Below, one piece after another: positions 1-8,354 of a stretch of 64,000 nt of DNA (position 1 is its first letter; each line of letters opens with the position of its first letter). Location: the NCBI GenBank assembly GCA_028223755.1, contig JAOIUY010000010.1, forward strand, positions 1 to 64,000, written 5' to 3'. The notes below the pieces were generated by a model. That model did no database searches, was not told the origin of the DNA, and saw only the letters and a program-made list of their open reading frames with translations. Made by a program: the position numbers and the translations under genes. Source of the DNA: Pseudomonadales bacterium. GTDB lineage: Bacteria; Pseudomonadota; Gammaproteobacteria; Pseudomonadales; UBA7434.

Positions 1-2
1 GG

Positions 3-95
3 GCCACCCCCGACGGTCTTGATTGTGACAGTGACTTTGACTTTGACTTTGAGCCAAGCCCCAACCGCGCTATCCATCCACCAAGCGATAACTAA
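3..95 (+). CDS. Possible 3' end of an unknown gene cut by the window edge
   Basis: Reading frame 3 is open from the window edge to a TAA at 93-95. It encodes about 30 residues ending in an acidic Asp-Phe repeat and a Pro/Asn-rich tail (...FEPSPNRAIHPPSDN). The Asp-Phe run comes from a hexanucleotide repeat, TGACTT x3, at 32-49. The stop overlaps the stop of the convergent thioesterase gene by a few bases, a common arrangement for two real convergent genes. No domain is visible and the product is unknown. The frame may also be open by chance, since it is short. Confidence 0.3.
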   Translation, partial: ATPDGLDCDSDFDFDFEPSPNRAIHPPSDN

Positions 96-517
96 AAATC
101 AACAATCGCCAAAATCAACTTAGACACACACGTCAGCCTACCTTGGTCATCCTTCAAGCGTATCTCCCAAACCTGCGAACGCTTACCTAAATGAACAGGT
201 CGGGCAGTACCCGTAATCAAACCCGAAGAAACCGAGCGAAGATGAGTTGCACTCACATCCTGACCTAACGGTTTCGACACGGTGTAATCAATCACATGAG
301 CACCAGCAAGACTACCAAGCGTTTCGGCCAGCACAACATTCGCACCACCATGCACAACACCATAGGGTTGAAAGGTTCGCGTATCCGCCGGCATGGTACC
401 TTTGATGTAATCATCACCCACTTCGGTTATCTCAATACCTAAATGCTCTACAAGTGTATTTTTATTCATCTGCTTAAGCATGTTGAGGTCGGGGCGGTTG
501 AGCCAGATGTTTGCCAT
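92..517 (-). CDS. Hotdog-fold thioesterase (PaaI/YdiI-like)
   Basis: This 141-residue protein has the size and layout of single-domain hotdog acyl-CoA thioesterases of the PaaI/YdiI/EntH type. The helix motif is clear: HGG at residues 56-58 followed by the catalytic-type Glu at about 65 (GGANVVLAETLGS). Family members hydrolyse aryl- or acyl-CoA thioesters in the cytoplasm, for example 1,4-dihydroxynaphthoyl-CoA in menaquinone synthesis or stalled aromatic CoA esters. The actual substrate cannot be read from the sequence. The gene stands alone, divergent from the cyclophilin gene at 734 and convergent with whatever lies left of the window. The family assignment is firm and the substrate is open. 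Confidence 0.85.
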   Translation of the reverse strand: MANIWLNRPDLNMLKQMNKNTLVEHLGIEITEVGDDYIKGTMPADTRTFQPYGVVHGGANVVLAETLGSLAGAHVIDYTVSKPLGQDVSATHLRSVSSGLITGTARPVHLGKRSQVWEIRLKDDQGRLTCVSKLILAIVDF

Positions 518-733
518 AGCGCTGTGTCTCGTGTTTTATTCTCGAGTAAACAAAACAATCACGTTAAATATCATTAACTTAACTAGCTGTTTAATGGAGC
601 AGCCATTGTATCACTGATGAAAAAAAGATTGACCCAGGCTCTGACGATAACTTAAAGTTGTCTAGGTTGTTTTTTGTACACTATAAGAGAGGCAGTACAT
701 CAATATTAAAACGATTATAAAAACCTGTATTGA

Positions 734-1468
734 GTGAATAAACGAAAAATGTATAACAAAAAGATAATTAGCAAGATGCTAATAACGCTGTTGCTGCCGA
801 TAGGCTTGCTGATCAATGCTGTTATAGCAACGGCACAACCGACGGTGCGTTTAGATACTAACATGGGCATTATAGAGATCACTTTGCGCCCCGATGTTGC
901 TCCCATTCATGTCGAAAATTTTATGACCTATGTGAATGATGGCGATTATAACGATAGTTTTTTTCATCGCAGTGTCAATGGTTTTATATTGCAGGGCGGC
1001 GGCTTTAAATATATTGATCAACTTTTTGATTATGTACCAACCGATGCACCGATTGTTAATGAATTTTCTTTATCGAATCTGCGTGGCACAGTGGCGATGG
1101 CCAAAGTCGGTAACGACCCTGATAGCGCAACCAGCCAATGGTTTATTAATTTAGCCGACAATGCGGCTAACCTCGATGCACAAAATGGCGGCTTTACAGT
1201 ATTTGCAGAAGTCACAGCAGGTATGGAAGTTGCCGATGCGATTGCTGCATTACCTATTGTCAATTTTGGTTCGCCGATAGGCTCTTCACTGCCTATGCGT
1301 AATATGCCTTATGATATCCCCGTTAATTGGGGCTCTCATCTGGTAATGATTAATCGTGCATCATTTGATACGTTTACTATTCCAATGCTGCCAAATTTAT
1401 TTATGCTTTTGCTGGGGCTATTTATTATCGTGGTCGGCAATCGGTTACAGCTTCGCGTCAACGGATAA
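734..1468 (+). CDS. Secreted cyclophilin-type peptidyl-prolyl isomerase with C-terminal membrane tail
   Basis: The 244-residue protein has an N-terminal signal segment (about residues 15-34) and then a cyclophilin domain. Cyclophilin active-site residues are present: FFHR at 76-79, FILQGG with Gln at 87, and a SQWFINL segment. It should catalyse cis-trans isomerisation of X-Pro bonds outside the cytoplasm. The C-terminus is odd for this family: IPMLP (about 216-220), a hydrophobic stretch, then a basic end (GNRLQLRVNG). This resembles PEP-CTERM/IPTL-CTERM sorting tails, and a true PEP-CTERM protein lies at 9181-9876. The start is GTG at 734 or ATG at 749; neither has a strong ribosome site. 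A terminator follows at 1501. Confidence 0.85.
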   Translation: MNKRKMYNKKIISKMLITLLLPIGLLINAVIATAQPTVRLDTNMGIIEITLRPDVAPIHVENFMTYVNDGDYNDSFFHRSVNGFILQGGGFKYIDQLFDYVPTDAPIVNEFSLSNLRGTVAMAKVGNDPDSATSQWFINLADNAANLDAQNGGFTVFAEVTAGMEVADAIAALPIVNFGSPIGSSLPMRNMPYDIPVNWGSHLVMINRASFDTFTIPMLPNLFMLLLGLFIIVVGNRLQLRVNG

Positions 1469-1500
1469 TAAAATCAAAATAGTTTTATCACTTTGAGATG

Positions 1501-1527
1501 AGCCGTGGTTTTTACTACGGCTTTTTT
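1501..1527 (+). terminator. Rho-independent terminator after the cyclophilin gene
   Basis: The arms AGCCGT and ACGGCT enclose a T-rich loop and are followed directly by a run of T residues. It lies 33 bases after the cyclophilin stop. Confidence 0.75.
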
Positions 1528-1565
1528 GTTTTGATAGTGTTCAAATGCTGAATTAAATATAAGGA

Positions 1566-1685
1566 TTAAATAAAGAGAGCTTAAGCGAGTACTTAAGAGC
1601 GATTTGGCAATTTTACTCTCTTAATCCTGATGAACCATTAGTTGTCAGCGAATGGTGGTATGGTGCAAGATATTCAAAGCATTAG
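1566..1685 (+). other. Short protein-like frame without a start codon, possible gene remnant
   Basis: Between the cyclophilin terminator and rnr one frame reads 39 residues to a TAG at 1683-1685. Its composition looks protein-like rather than random (ESLSEYLRAIWQFYSLNP, then VVSEWWYGARYSKH). An AAGGA sequence lies just upstream, but the first codon is TTA, no in-frame start is seen, and a stop lies just upstream. It may be the tail of a decayed gene or chance. I do not recognise the sequence. Confidence 0.2.
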
Positions 1686-1728
1686 ACGATAAAGTTAACG
1701 CATAAAAAACAACCATTTTGAGGTCTCT

Positions 1729-4236
1729 GTGGCTAAACGCCCAAAAAAAATGCCTACCGACACGACATCCGACCCGCATGCCGATCGGGAATCACTAAAT
1801 TACAGTAATCCCATCGCCAGCCGCGAGCATATCCTATCGATGATTGCTGAAGACGGTGCAATGAGCCGTAAGCAACTGCTTAAAAAGCTAGGCATCAAGG
1901 GGCAGGACGGCCGCGAGGCGCTGAGGCGTCGATTACGAGCCATGGAGCGCGATAATCAGCTGCTATTCCGCAAGCAGGATGAATGCTTTTATATTCCAGA
2001 CCCTAAATCGATGTTGCGCGGTAAAGTTGAAGCGCATCGCGATGGCTTTGGTTTCTTATTACTGGATGGCCAAGAAGACATCTATTTGAGTGAGCGCGAA
2101 ATGCGCCAAGTCTTCCATGGCGATGAAGTGTTGGTGAGTCCAGCAGGTCGCAGTCGCCGAGGTGGCGTCGAGGGCAAAATAGAGCAAGTCGTTAATCGCG
2201 CCCATGAATTTATTGTTGGTCGCTTAAATCGTGAATCGGATTTGTATTTTGTGATTCCTGATAATCCTCGTATTGGCCAAGATATTTTATTGCCTGAGGG
2301 TGTAGCTGGATTTGAAGTGGAGTCTGGCGATTACGTTAGCGTTAAAATTACCCAGCACCCAACACTTCGAGTGCCGGCAGCCGGCGTTATTGATGAAGTG
2401 TTAGGTGAAGCCTTAGCACCAGGGTTAGAAATTGACTTGGCAATTCGCTCTCATGATATTCCTTTTAAATGGTCTGACGCAGCCTTAGCACAAGCGGCAA
2501 CCTTGGGTGCTGAACCCGAAGAGGGCGATAAAGACTTTCGCGTCGATCTTCGTGATTTACCTCTAGTGACAATTGATGGTGAAGACGCTAGGGATTTTGA
2601 TGATGCGGTTTATTGTAAGCGCCGTCGTGGCGGTGGCTTTACACTTTGGGTAGCGATTGCCGATGTCTCGCACTATGTTCCGGTAGGTTCAGCTCTCGAT
2701 CAGCAAGCCTATGAGCGAAGTACTTCGGTTTATTTTTCTGGTCGTGTCGTGCCGATGTTGCCAGAAGCTATTTCAAATGGCTTGTGTTCACTCAAGCCAG
2801 AAGCTGACCGTTTATGTATGGTGTGTGAGGTGGATATTAATGCCGCCGGTAAAGTCACGCAGCATCAATTTTACGAAGCGGTTATGCATTCGCATGCCCG
2901 ATTAACCTATAACGAGGTTGCTGAGGCGCTGGGCTTAATCGCAAAGCCACCCCGAACAGGACTAATGCAACGCTTGCACAGCTTAATGCCTGACTTAGAA
3001 AATTTGCGTGCGCTGTATGAATGCCTGCGCGCAGAGCGTTCAAAGCGTGGCGCAATCGACTTTGAAACGACCGAAACGCAAATTATTTTTAATGCTGATA
3101 AAAAGATAGAGACCATTGAACCCGTGGTGCGTAACGATGCGCATAAAATTATTGAAGAATGTATGTTGTGTGCAAACGTTGCAGCGGCGAATTTTTTAGA
3201 TTCACAAGATTTGCCGGTATTGTTTCGTGTTCATGAAGGACCTAAAGAGCAGAAGCTCGAAAACCTTCGCTTATATTTGGGTGAATTGGGTCTGGGTTTA
3301 GGGGGTGGATTAAAGCCACAGCCAAGCGACTATCAAGTACTGATGAGTCAAATTGAAGAGCGTCCCGATGCGCATCTTGTGCAGGTGATGATGTTGCGTT
3401 CGTTAAGCCAAGCAATGTATCAACCGGATAACGAAGGTCACTTTGGTTTGGCCTATGATGCGTATTTGCATTTTACTTCGCCTATACGCCGCTATCCTGA
3501 TTTGTTAGTTCACCGCGCTATTCGCAGTATTGTGCGTAGCCGAAAAATTTGTGATCAAGTAAAGCGTGTCCCTGGCGCTAAAGTGATTGCTAAAAAAATT
3601 ATTTATCCTTACAGCCAAGCCGATATTGTTGCGGCGGGTATGCATACTTCAATGGCCGAGCGACGCGCTGACGACGCGACACGCGATGTTACGGCATGGC
3701 TTAAGTGCGAGTACTTGCAGGATCGCATCGGCGAAACATTTGCGGGTGTCATTGCCGGTGTGACACGCTTTGGTATTTTTGTTGAGCTAGAAAATTTATT
3801 TGTTGAAGGCTTGGTTCATATCAACAGTCTGGGTCAAGATTATTTTCGCTTTGACCAAGCTCAGCAACGTTTAGTCGGTGAGCGTACTAATCGTGTTTAT
3901 TGCTTGGGTGATAAAATCCAGGTGGTGATTGCGCGCGTTGATCTTGATGAGCGTAAAGTCGATCTTGAAATGGAGTCCATGGCTAATGGTGGCGGTGCTA
4001 AAAAACGGTCTTCAGCTGAGAAGCGGTCTACAGACAAGAAGCCGGATGGCGCAAAAGGTCGTAAGAAAAAATCGGCTGATAAAGATAAGCCGAAGAAAAA
4101 GAAAGCGCTAAAAAAAGCGGGAGCAAAAAAGAAGGGCGGTAAAAAAGCAAAGCCAAAATCCAGCACTACTAACACTAAGAGTGGTGCTGCGACCAAAAAG
4201 TCTACTAAGCGAAAAGCGCTTAAAAAAGTTAAGTAG
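1729..4236 (+). CDS. rnr: Ribonuclease R
   Basis: This 835-residue protein is a 3'-5' hydrolytic exoribonuclease of the RNase II/R family, active on structured RNA in mRNA and rRNA quality control. The order of domains is a winged-helix N-terminus (about residues 30-85), cold-shock OB domains, the RNB catalytic domain with its acidic motif (TIDGEDARDFDD, about 282-293), an S1 domain (about 690-775) and a very Lys-rich tail from about 785 to the end. The tail supports structured-RNA unwinding in RNase R. The start is GTG at 1729 with TGAGG just upstream. In many relatives rlmB follows directly; here it lies 4.1 kb away at 8355. Confidence 0.97.
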   Translation: MAKRPKKMPTDTTSDPHADRESLNYSNPIASREHILSMIAEDGAMSRKQLLKKLGIKGQDGREALRRRLRAMERDNQLLFRKQDECFYIPDPKSMLRGKVEAHRDGFGFLLLDGQEDIYLSEREMRQVFHGDEVLVSPAGRSRRGGVEGKIEQVVNRAHEFIVGRLNRESDLYFVIPDNPRIGQDILLPEGVAGFEVESGDYVSVKITQHPTLRVPAAGVIDEVLGEALAPGLEIDLAIRSHDIPFKWSDAALAQAATLGAEPEEGDKDFRVDLRDLPLVTIDGEDARDFDDAVYCKRRRGGGFTLWVAIADVSHYVPVGSALDQQAYERSTSVYFSGRVVPMLPEAISNGLCSLKPEADRLCMVCEVDINAAGKVTQHQFYEAVMHSHARLTYNEVAEALGLIAKPPRTGLMQRLHSLMPDLENLRALYECLRAERSKRGAIDFETTETQIIFNADKKIETIEPVVRNDAHKIIEECMLCANVAAANFLDSQDLPVLFRVHEGPKEQKLENLRLYLGELGLGLGGGLKPQPSDYQVLMSQIEERPDAHLVQVMMLRSLSQAMYQPDNEGHFGLAYDAYLHFTSPIRRYPDLLVHRAIRSIVRSRKICDQVKRVPGAKVIAKKIIYPYSQADIVAAGMHTSMAERRADDATRDVTAWLKCEYLQDRIGETFAGVIAGVTRFGIFVELENLFVEGLVHINSLGQDYFRFDQAQQRLVGERTNRVYCLGDKIQVVIARVDLDERKVDLEMESMANGGGAKKRSSAEKRSTDKKPDGAKGRKKKSADKDKPKKKKALKKAGAKKKGGKKAKPKSSTTNTKSGAATKKSTKRKALKKVK

Positions 4237-4267
4237 CTTTGGCCTAGATACTTGTTAATATTTCTTA

Positions 4268-4297
4268 CCTCAAACCTTTTTGAGGGGGCACTTTTTT
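4268..4297 (+). terminator. Probable terminator after rnr
   Basis: CCTCAAA (4268-4274) pairs with TTTGAGG (4279-4285) across a 4-base loop. A T6 run follows after a six-base gap (4292-4297). The gap makes it a weaker candidate than the other hairpins in the window. Confidence 0.5.
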
Positions 4298-4309
4298 AAG
4301 GCATAAAAA

Positions 4310-4330
4310 AACGCCGGCATAGCCGGCGTT
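4310..4330 (-). terminator. Strong GC hairpin, terminator for minus-strand transcription
   Basis: AACGCCGGC (4310-4318) and GCCGGCGTT (4322-4330) form a 9-bp stem with a 3-base loop. On the minus strand it is followed by a run of T (the A run at 4304-4310 on plus). It therefore suits a minus-strand transcript coming from the 4363-4700 region, and it also shields the 3' end of rnr. A related 13-base sequence lies in reverse orientation at 4361-4373. Confidence 0.65.
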
Positions 4331-4362
4331 AAAAATGAGGTTACTTCTTAAAACTTTGCCGG

Positions 4363-4554
4363 CTATGCCGACTGCGTAACAATGATGACGTTTCGCGATG
4401 GGTCTATATAACCACAACGAAACACTTTAAAAAATGGGACTTGATGTCCCCTTGAGCCAAAAACAGGCCTTTTGGGCTTGAAATAGTGGTAAATCGCTGC
4501 TTTTTCTACAGGTTGTCCACGCTCTTGCTTCTTATTTAAATCTATATAATTCAA
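4363..4554 (-). CDS. Small hypothetical protein
   Basis: A 63-residue minus-strand frame starts with ATG at 4554 and is followed by a strong minus-strand terminator 33 bases after its stop. The product is basic and mixed in composition, with no transmembrane segment and no domain I recognise. No good ribosome binding site is visible before the ATG. It could be a real small protein or an untranslated small RNA ending at the 4310-4330 hairpin. The hairpin is the main reason for listing it. Confidence 0.3.
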   Translation of the reverse strand: MNYIDLNKKQERGQPVEKAAIYHYFKPKRPVFGSRGHQVPFFKVFRCGYIDPSRNVIIVTQSA

Positions 4555-4701
4555 TAAGATACAGTTTTTTTCTTATTTTCTGAAGCTGTCTGGACAGGTT
4601 AAAGAAGCTGTTTCGGCTATTTTTTATACTTTTTAAATTATTGAAGTTTTATTGCCAAAATGTGACTTAATCCATGCAAAGTAAAACCGTTAGTCAGATT
4701 T

Positions 4702-5196
4702 CTAGTTCGCGATCCAAGTCGATGAACCCCACTGACCATCGCCAGATGAGACGCCAATGGTGATATTGACGACATCATTTTCAATAAAAAAGGTATCGGC
4801 GTTAACCATTTGGTCGAGAATATAATAAGAGAATTCTTCTACGGTCGTGTTTCGAATATCCAGCACGCGGGTATCATCTGCGATAAAAATCATTACTTCG
4901 TTATTAAAGTGAACATGATACTGCTGGTCGATCTGTTCTATTTTTAAGTGTGGCGACTTACCGGGTAGTAGCATATATTCATCCAGTGCCTCGCAGATAT
5001 TGCGTAGTCTGGATTTTATTTCCTGATAATTAAAGCACATGCCGTTGTCATCAACTGAAGCGGTCACTTCAGCGCGCACCTTAAAATTATGCCCGTGGAG
5101 ACGTTCGCGGTCAGTGGCCGAAAAAATAGTAAAGTGTGCACCCGAAAATTTTAGGTCTTCTTTACTGATATTGATCGTCGTCAATCGATTGGACAT
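4702..5196 (-). CDS. 6-pyruvoyltetrahydropterin synthase/QueD family enzyme, PTPS-III-like
   Basis: This 164-residue protein belongs to the PTPS/QueD family, which acts on 7,8-dihydroneopterin triphosphate. The three zinc-binding histidines are visible: His21 in FSGAHF and His34/His36 in LHGHN. The catalytic Cys that normally precedes HGH in PTPS and QueD is absent. The local sequence is DRERLHGHN, with Glu31 three residues before the first His. PTPS-III enzymes, known from Plasmodium and some bacteria, carry Glu at this place and can make 6-hydroxymethyl-7,8-dihydropterin, replacing FolB in folate synthesis. That role is inferred here. The gene is alone and divergent from the SDR gene at 5364. 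Confidence 0.85.
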   Translation of the reverse strand: MSNRLTTINISKEDLKFSGAHFTIFSATDRERLHGHNFKVRAEVTASVDDNGMCFNYQEIKSRLRNICEALDEYMLLPGKSPHLKIEQIDQQYHVHFNNEVMIFIADDTRVLDIRNTTVEEFSYYILDQMVNADTFFIENDVVNITIGVSSGDGQWGSSTWIAN

Positions 5197-5363
5197 AGAG
5201 GTTCCTACTATTGCTATCGGCTTGTTTTACTTTAATTGAGTAAGAGTATATTCGACTATCAATTATGATGTATCGATAAATTGAATTTTATCGATGATTT
5301 CGCCGATTTTTTTGAGTTAGCCGTTATACTATCTAATCATTGAATCTAACTAAGAGTCGTTCT

Positions 5364-6071
5364 ATGTCAAAAAAAGCCCTTGTAATTACTGGCGCTAGCC
5401 GTGGTATTGGTCGAGCAACTGCTGAGTTGTTTCGTGATAATGGCTACCAGGTGATCAATATTTCGCGCCGTGATCCTGAATTGGCTGATGTTACTCATAT
5501 TGCCGCCGATTTATCTCAAACAGATTGGACGCAAAACATTGCTGCCGCGTTAGGGCAGGCAGTTGTCAATGTCGACACGCTAAGTGTTATCCATAGCGCT
5601 GGCTTATTGCTTAAAGATAATATCGACTCTGTAACCGCTGATGATTTGCATCGCGTTATGCAAGTGAATGTTATTGCCGCTGCCCAGCTAAACCAATTAC
5701 TGCTGCCATCAATGGGGGCGGGCTCTTCGATTGTATATGTGGGTTCTACCTTATCTGAAAAAGCAGTTGCTAATAGTTGTTCTTATGTAACTTCCAAGCA
5801 TGCCATGGTAGGTTTGATGCGTGCTAATGCTCAGGATTTAGCGGGAAGGGGGATTCATGCGGTTTGTGTTTGCCCAGGTTTTACCGAAACCGAAATGCTC
5901 AGTGATCATGTGGGTGGCAGTCGTGAAATTTTAGATGATATTGCCAGCGGCGTAACGTTTAACCGCTTAATTGAGCCAAGCGAAATGGCATCTACTTTAA
6001 AGTTTGCGGCAGAAAATCCCGTTATGAATGGTTCGGTGATGCATGCTAATTTGGGTCAGATTGAGCGCTAG
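5364..6071 (+). CDS. Short-chain dehydrogenase/reductase
   Basis: This is a classical SDR of 236 residues counted from ATG 5364. A TTG 24 bases upstream keeps the frame open, but ATG 5364 has an AAGAG sequence before it and gives the normal distance to the nucleotide-binding motif TGASRGIG (residues 9-16). Ser at about 128 and the YVTSK pair (Tyr141, Lys145) complete the catalytic set. It should be a cytoplasmic NAD(P)-dependent oxidoreductase with unknown substrate. The usual NNAG motif reads HSAG. Its 3' end overlaps the convergent MFS gene by 26 bases. It lies divergently next to the pterin enzyme, which raises pteridine or folate reduction as a weak possibility. Confidence 0.85.
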   Translation: MSKKALVITGASRGIGRATAELFRDNGYQVINISRRDPELADVTHIAADLSQTDWTQNIAAALGQAVVNVDTLSVIHSAGLLLKDNIDSVTADDLHRVMQVNVIAAAQLNQLLLPSMGAGSSIVYVGSTLSEKAVANSCSYVTSKHAMVGLMRANAQDLAGRGIHAVCVCPGFTETEMLSDHVGGSREILDDIASGVTFNRLIEPSEMASTLKFAAENPVMNGSVMHANLGQIER

Positions 6072-7338
6072 ACTGGCTTAGTTTTTCTTGCACCGCTTGG
6101 TCCAGTGTTTTGAGCGTTCGGCTCTGCATATAGAAAATAACAATAATAAAAACCAACGCAATACAGGCGATGACGGTTGCCCATTGCACACCGATATACT
6201 GCGCTAGATAAGCCATTGGCAATACCCCTAAAGGCGTTAAGCCGAATGCCATCATCATAAAAGATGACATACGGCCTCGCTGTGAATCATCAACTAACAG
6301 CTGTGCCGCTGTGTTATTTAGCGTTTGGCTAGCGCTGGCGCAAGCATTGGCTAAAACCAGTGGAATTAACGCCAGATAAAAATTCGCAGTAAGAGAAAAG
6401 ACAATTAACAGTACGCCAAACATTAGGCCGCTTAGTGCCATTAATTTTGTCCGGTCAGTGCGTTCGCCGCGTTGTGCAATCCAAACAGACCCTAATACGC
6501 CGCCCAAGCCTGATAGTCCCATCAGTAACCCTAGACCGCGTTCGCCTACAGCCCAAACTTGATCGGCGAATATCACTAAAAAGTTTTGAAACGGCATAGC
6601 GAGCAGTGTGGGGATAAGCCCAAAGATAATACAGATTAATAATGGACGAGATGTTTTGACATAGGCGATGCCTTGTATAACATCTTGGCTAAGTTTTGCT
6701 TTAACGGCATTACCATGTTGGTTTTTATTGCGATTAATTCCCAGCATGCAAATAACGGATGCAGAAAATAAAACAACAGCAATCATATAAGCGCCGACAG
6801 TTGAGTAGAGGCTAATCGCAAAGCCCATCATTGCCGGCCCTAGCACGCGCGATAAATTAATAATGCCACTAGACACAGCCATGGCGCTGCCTAGTTTTGA
6901 AGAGCCAACCACGTTATAGACGAGTGCGGTGCGCGCCGGCATGATAAATGGAATGACAGCACCAGCGACCATACCGGCCATTAAAAGATTCCAAAAGGCG
7001 AGTGAGTCAAAAATCAGTAATGCCAATATAAAGCATTCATTGGCGACCAATAAGGCTTGCCCAATCATGACAAGTTTACGTCGTTCAATACGGTCGCTCA
7101 TTGCGCCGCCCAGCAGTGAAAATACCAACATTGGAATGGCAAAAGCGATATTAATATAGGCCAGAGACATTTCTTCCTGGGTTAATTCCCAAGCTAAAAA
7201 GGTGCGGGTGAGTACCTGTCCTTGCAGAGCTAAAAAGAAGGCAGCGTTACTGGCCATTAACCAACGGAATTGGCGAATGTTCAGCGTGCTAAGGGATTGG
7301 CGCCAACCTGTTGCTGGTGCCGTATCTTGGTTTTGCAA
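6046..7338 (-). CDS. MFS transporter, EntS-like exporter family
   Basis: The 430-residue protein has 12 likely membrane helices and the MFS loop signature after helix 2 (GGAMSDRIERRKLV). The overall pattern is that of the MFS_3/EntS branch, which contains siderophore and drug exporters. It acts in the inner membrane using the proton gradient. No siderophore synthesis genes are nearby, so the substrate is unknown. The last 26 bases overlap the 3' end of the convergent SDR gene. The starting ATG at 7338 gives a short cytoplasmic N-terminus, normal for the family. Confidence 0.85.
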   Translation of the reverse strand: MQNQDTAPATGWRQSLSTLNIRQFRWLMASNAAFFLALQGQVLTRTFLAWELTQEEMSLAYINIAFAIPMLVFSLLGGAMSDRIERRKLVMIGQALLVANECFILALLIFDSLAFWNLLMAGMVAGAVIPFIMPARTALVYNVVGSSKLGSAMAVSSGIINLSRVLGPAMMGFAISLYSTVGAYMIAVVLFSASVICMLGINRNKNQHGNAVKAKLSQDVIQGIAYVKTSRPLLICIIFGLIPTLLAMPFQNFLVIFADQVWAVGERGLGLLMGLSGLGGVLGSVWIAQRGERTDRTKLMALSGLMFGVLLIVFSLTANFYLALIPLVLANACASASQTLNNTAAQLLVDDSQRGRMSSFMMMAFGLTPLGVLPMAYLAQYIGVQWATVIACIALVFIIVIFYMQSRTLKTLDQAVQEKLSQSSAQSDPN

Positions 7339-7486
7339 AGAACTAACCTGGGTATTGTGTGCGATTAAACAAATGCGAGATAAACAAAAACATCATAGCA
7401 TGGTGTTTAATCGCTCAGTCATGCGACGGTAAGATTTTACGATGGTATAAATGCGGTTATATCACTAAGGACTTTACGCGTTAACG

Positions 7487-8155
7487 TTAATCGATATAAC
7501 GCAAAATGTCTTGGTGTAACCCAGTTTTTAGTCCCGATAGCGTGTCGCGTGATTTACCTAGCATCGGTTGTAAAAGTGCTTTTGCGTTAGTCATAAGATC
7601 ATTCAAGTCGCAGCATTGATCAATCACTTGATACTCCACCGCAGTTGGGGCGCCAATGCGTTCGCCAGTCAGTAGTAGGTTTCGTAAAAATTGACCGGAT
7701 AGTTTTTCTCTAACTAAGGCATTCATTGATGGGATAAGCACCATGTTGAGATCGACTTCGGGTAAGCAGAAATAGCCGCGATCTTCGCGCATCACTTTAT
7801 AGTCGCTGGCCATTAAAATCATCGCGCCCAGACCAAAAGCATGGCCGTTGGCAGCGGCAACTGAAGGTATAGGTAAAGTTAGCAAGCGGCCAACCATGAC
7901 CATACACTCATCGATAAATTTCGCAGCACCTTCTTGACCGGCAGAGATAAGGTATTCGATATCGAGCCCTTGCGAGAAGCTTTTTGCTTCGCCGGTGATA
8001 ATTAGAGCATTAATGCTGGCATCGCTATAGACAGTATCCAACGCCGCGTTGAATTCGGCTAAAGTATCAGGATTGAATTTCCCGTCGCTGTGCATGGTGA
8101 TGGTGGCGTAATGAATATCAGATTCGGTTGCCGTGTTCAAAGTGATAGATGCCAT
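7487..8155 (-). CDS. Enoyl-CoA hydratase/isomerase family protein, delta3,delta2-enoyl-CoA isomerase-like
   Basis: This 222-residue crotonase-fold protein carries the oxyanion-hole segments FSQGLDI and NGHAFGLGAM. A single acidic residue sits in LPEVDLNM, where delta3,delta2-enoyl-CoA isomerases keep their catalytic Glu, whereas hydratases have two Glu. The most likely job is shifting the double bond of unsaturated acyl-CoA during beta-oxidation in the cytoplasm. It is short but within the range of this subgroup. It stands alone on the minus strand, divergent from rlmB. Confidence 0.82.
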   Translation of the reverse strand: MASITLNTATESDIHYATITMHSDGKFNPDTLAEFNAALDTVYSDASINALIITGEAKSFSQGLDIEYLISAGQEGAAKFIDECMVMVGRLLTLPIPSVAAANGHAFGLGAMILMASDYKVMREDRGYFCLPEVDLNMVLIPSMNALVREKLSGQFLRNLLLTGERIGAPTAVEYQVIDQCCDLNDLMTNAKALLQPMLGKSRDTLSGLKTGLHQDILRYID

Positions 8156-8354
8156 AGCTTTATTCGCTCGTTATTTTTAAAGATTTTAATTTACGTCAAA
8201 TTGGGGCTTTTGCAAAGGGTCTTTTATTTATCAATGTCTTACTCGGTGACATATACAGCAGCGCGGTATTGATTATACTGGTCTGCTAAGTAAAATGGCC
8301 GGCTAATAATTACTGAACTGTTAGCTTTGCTTTAATAACGATCAAAGAGGTTTT

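Noticed and set aside
3897-4196. Phe-rich open frame antisense to the end of rnr
   Set aside because: It is the complement of the Lys-rich RNase R tail; the poly-Phe composition is a by-product of AAA/AAG codons.
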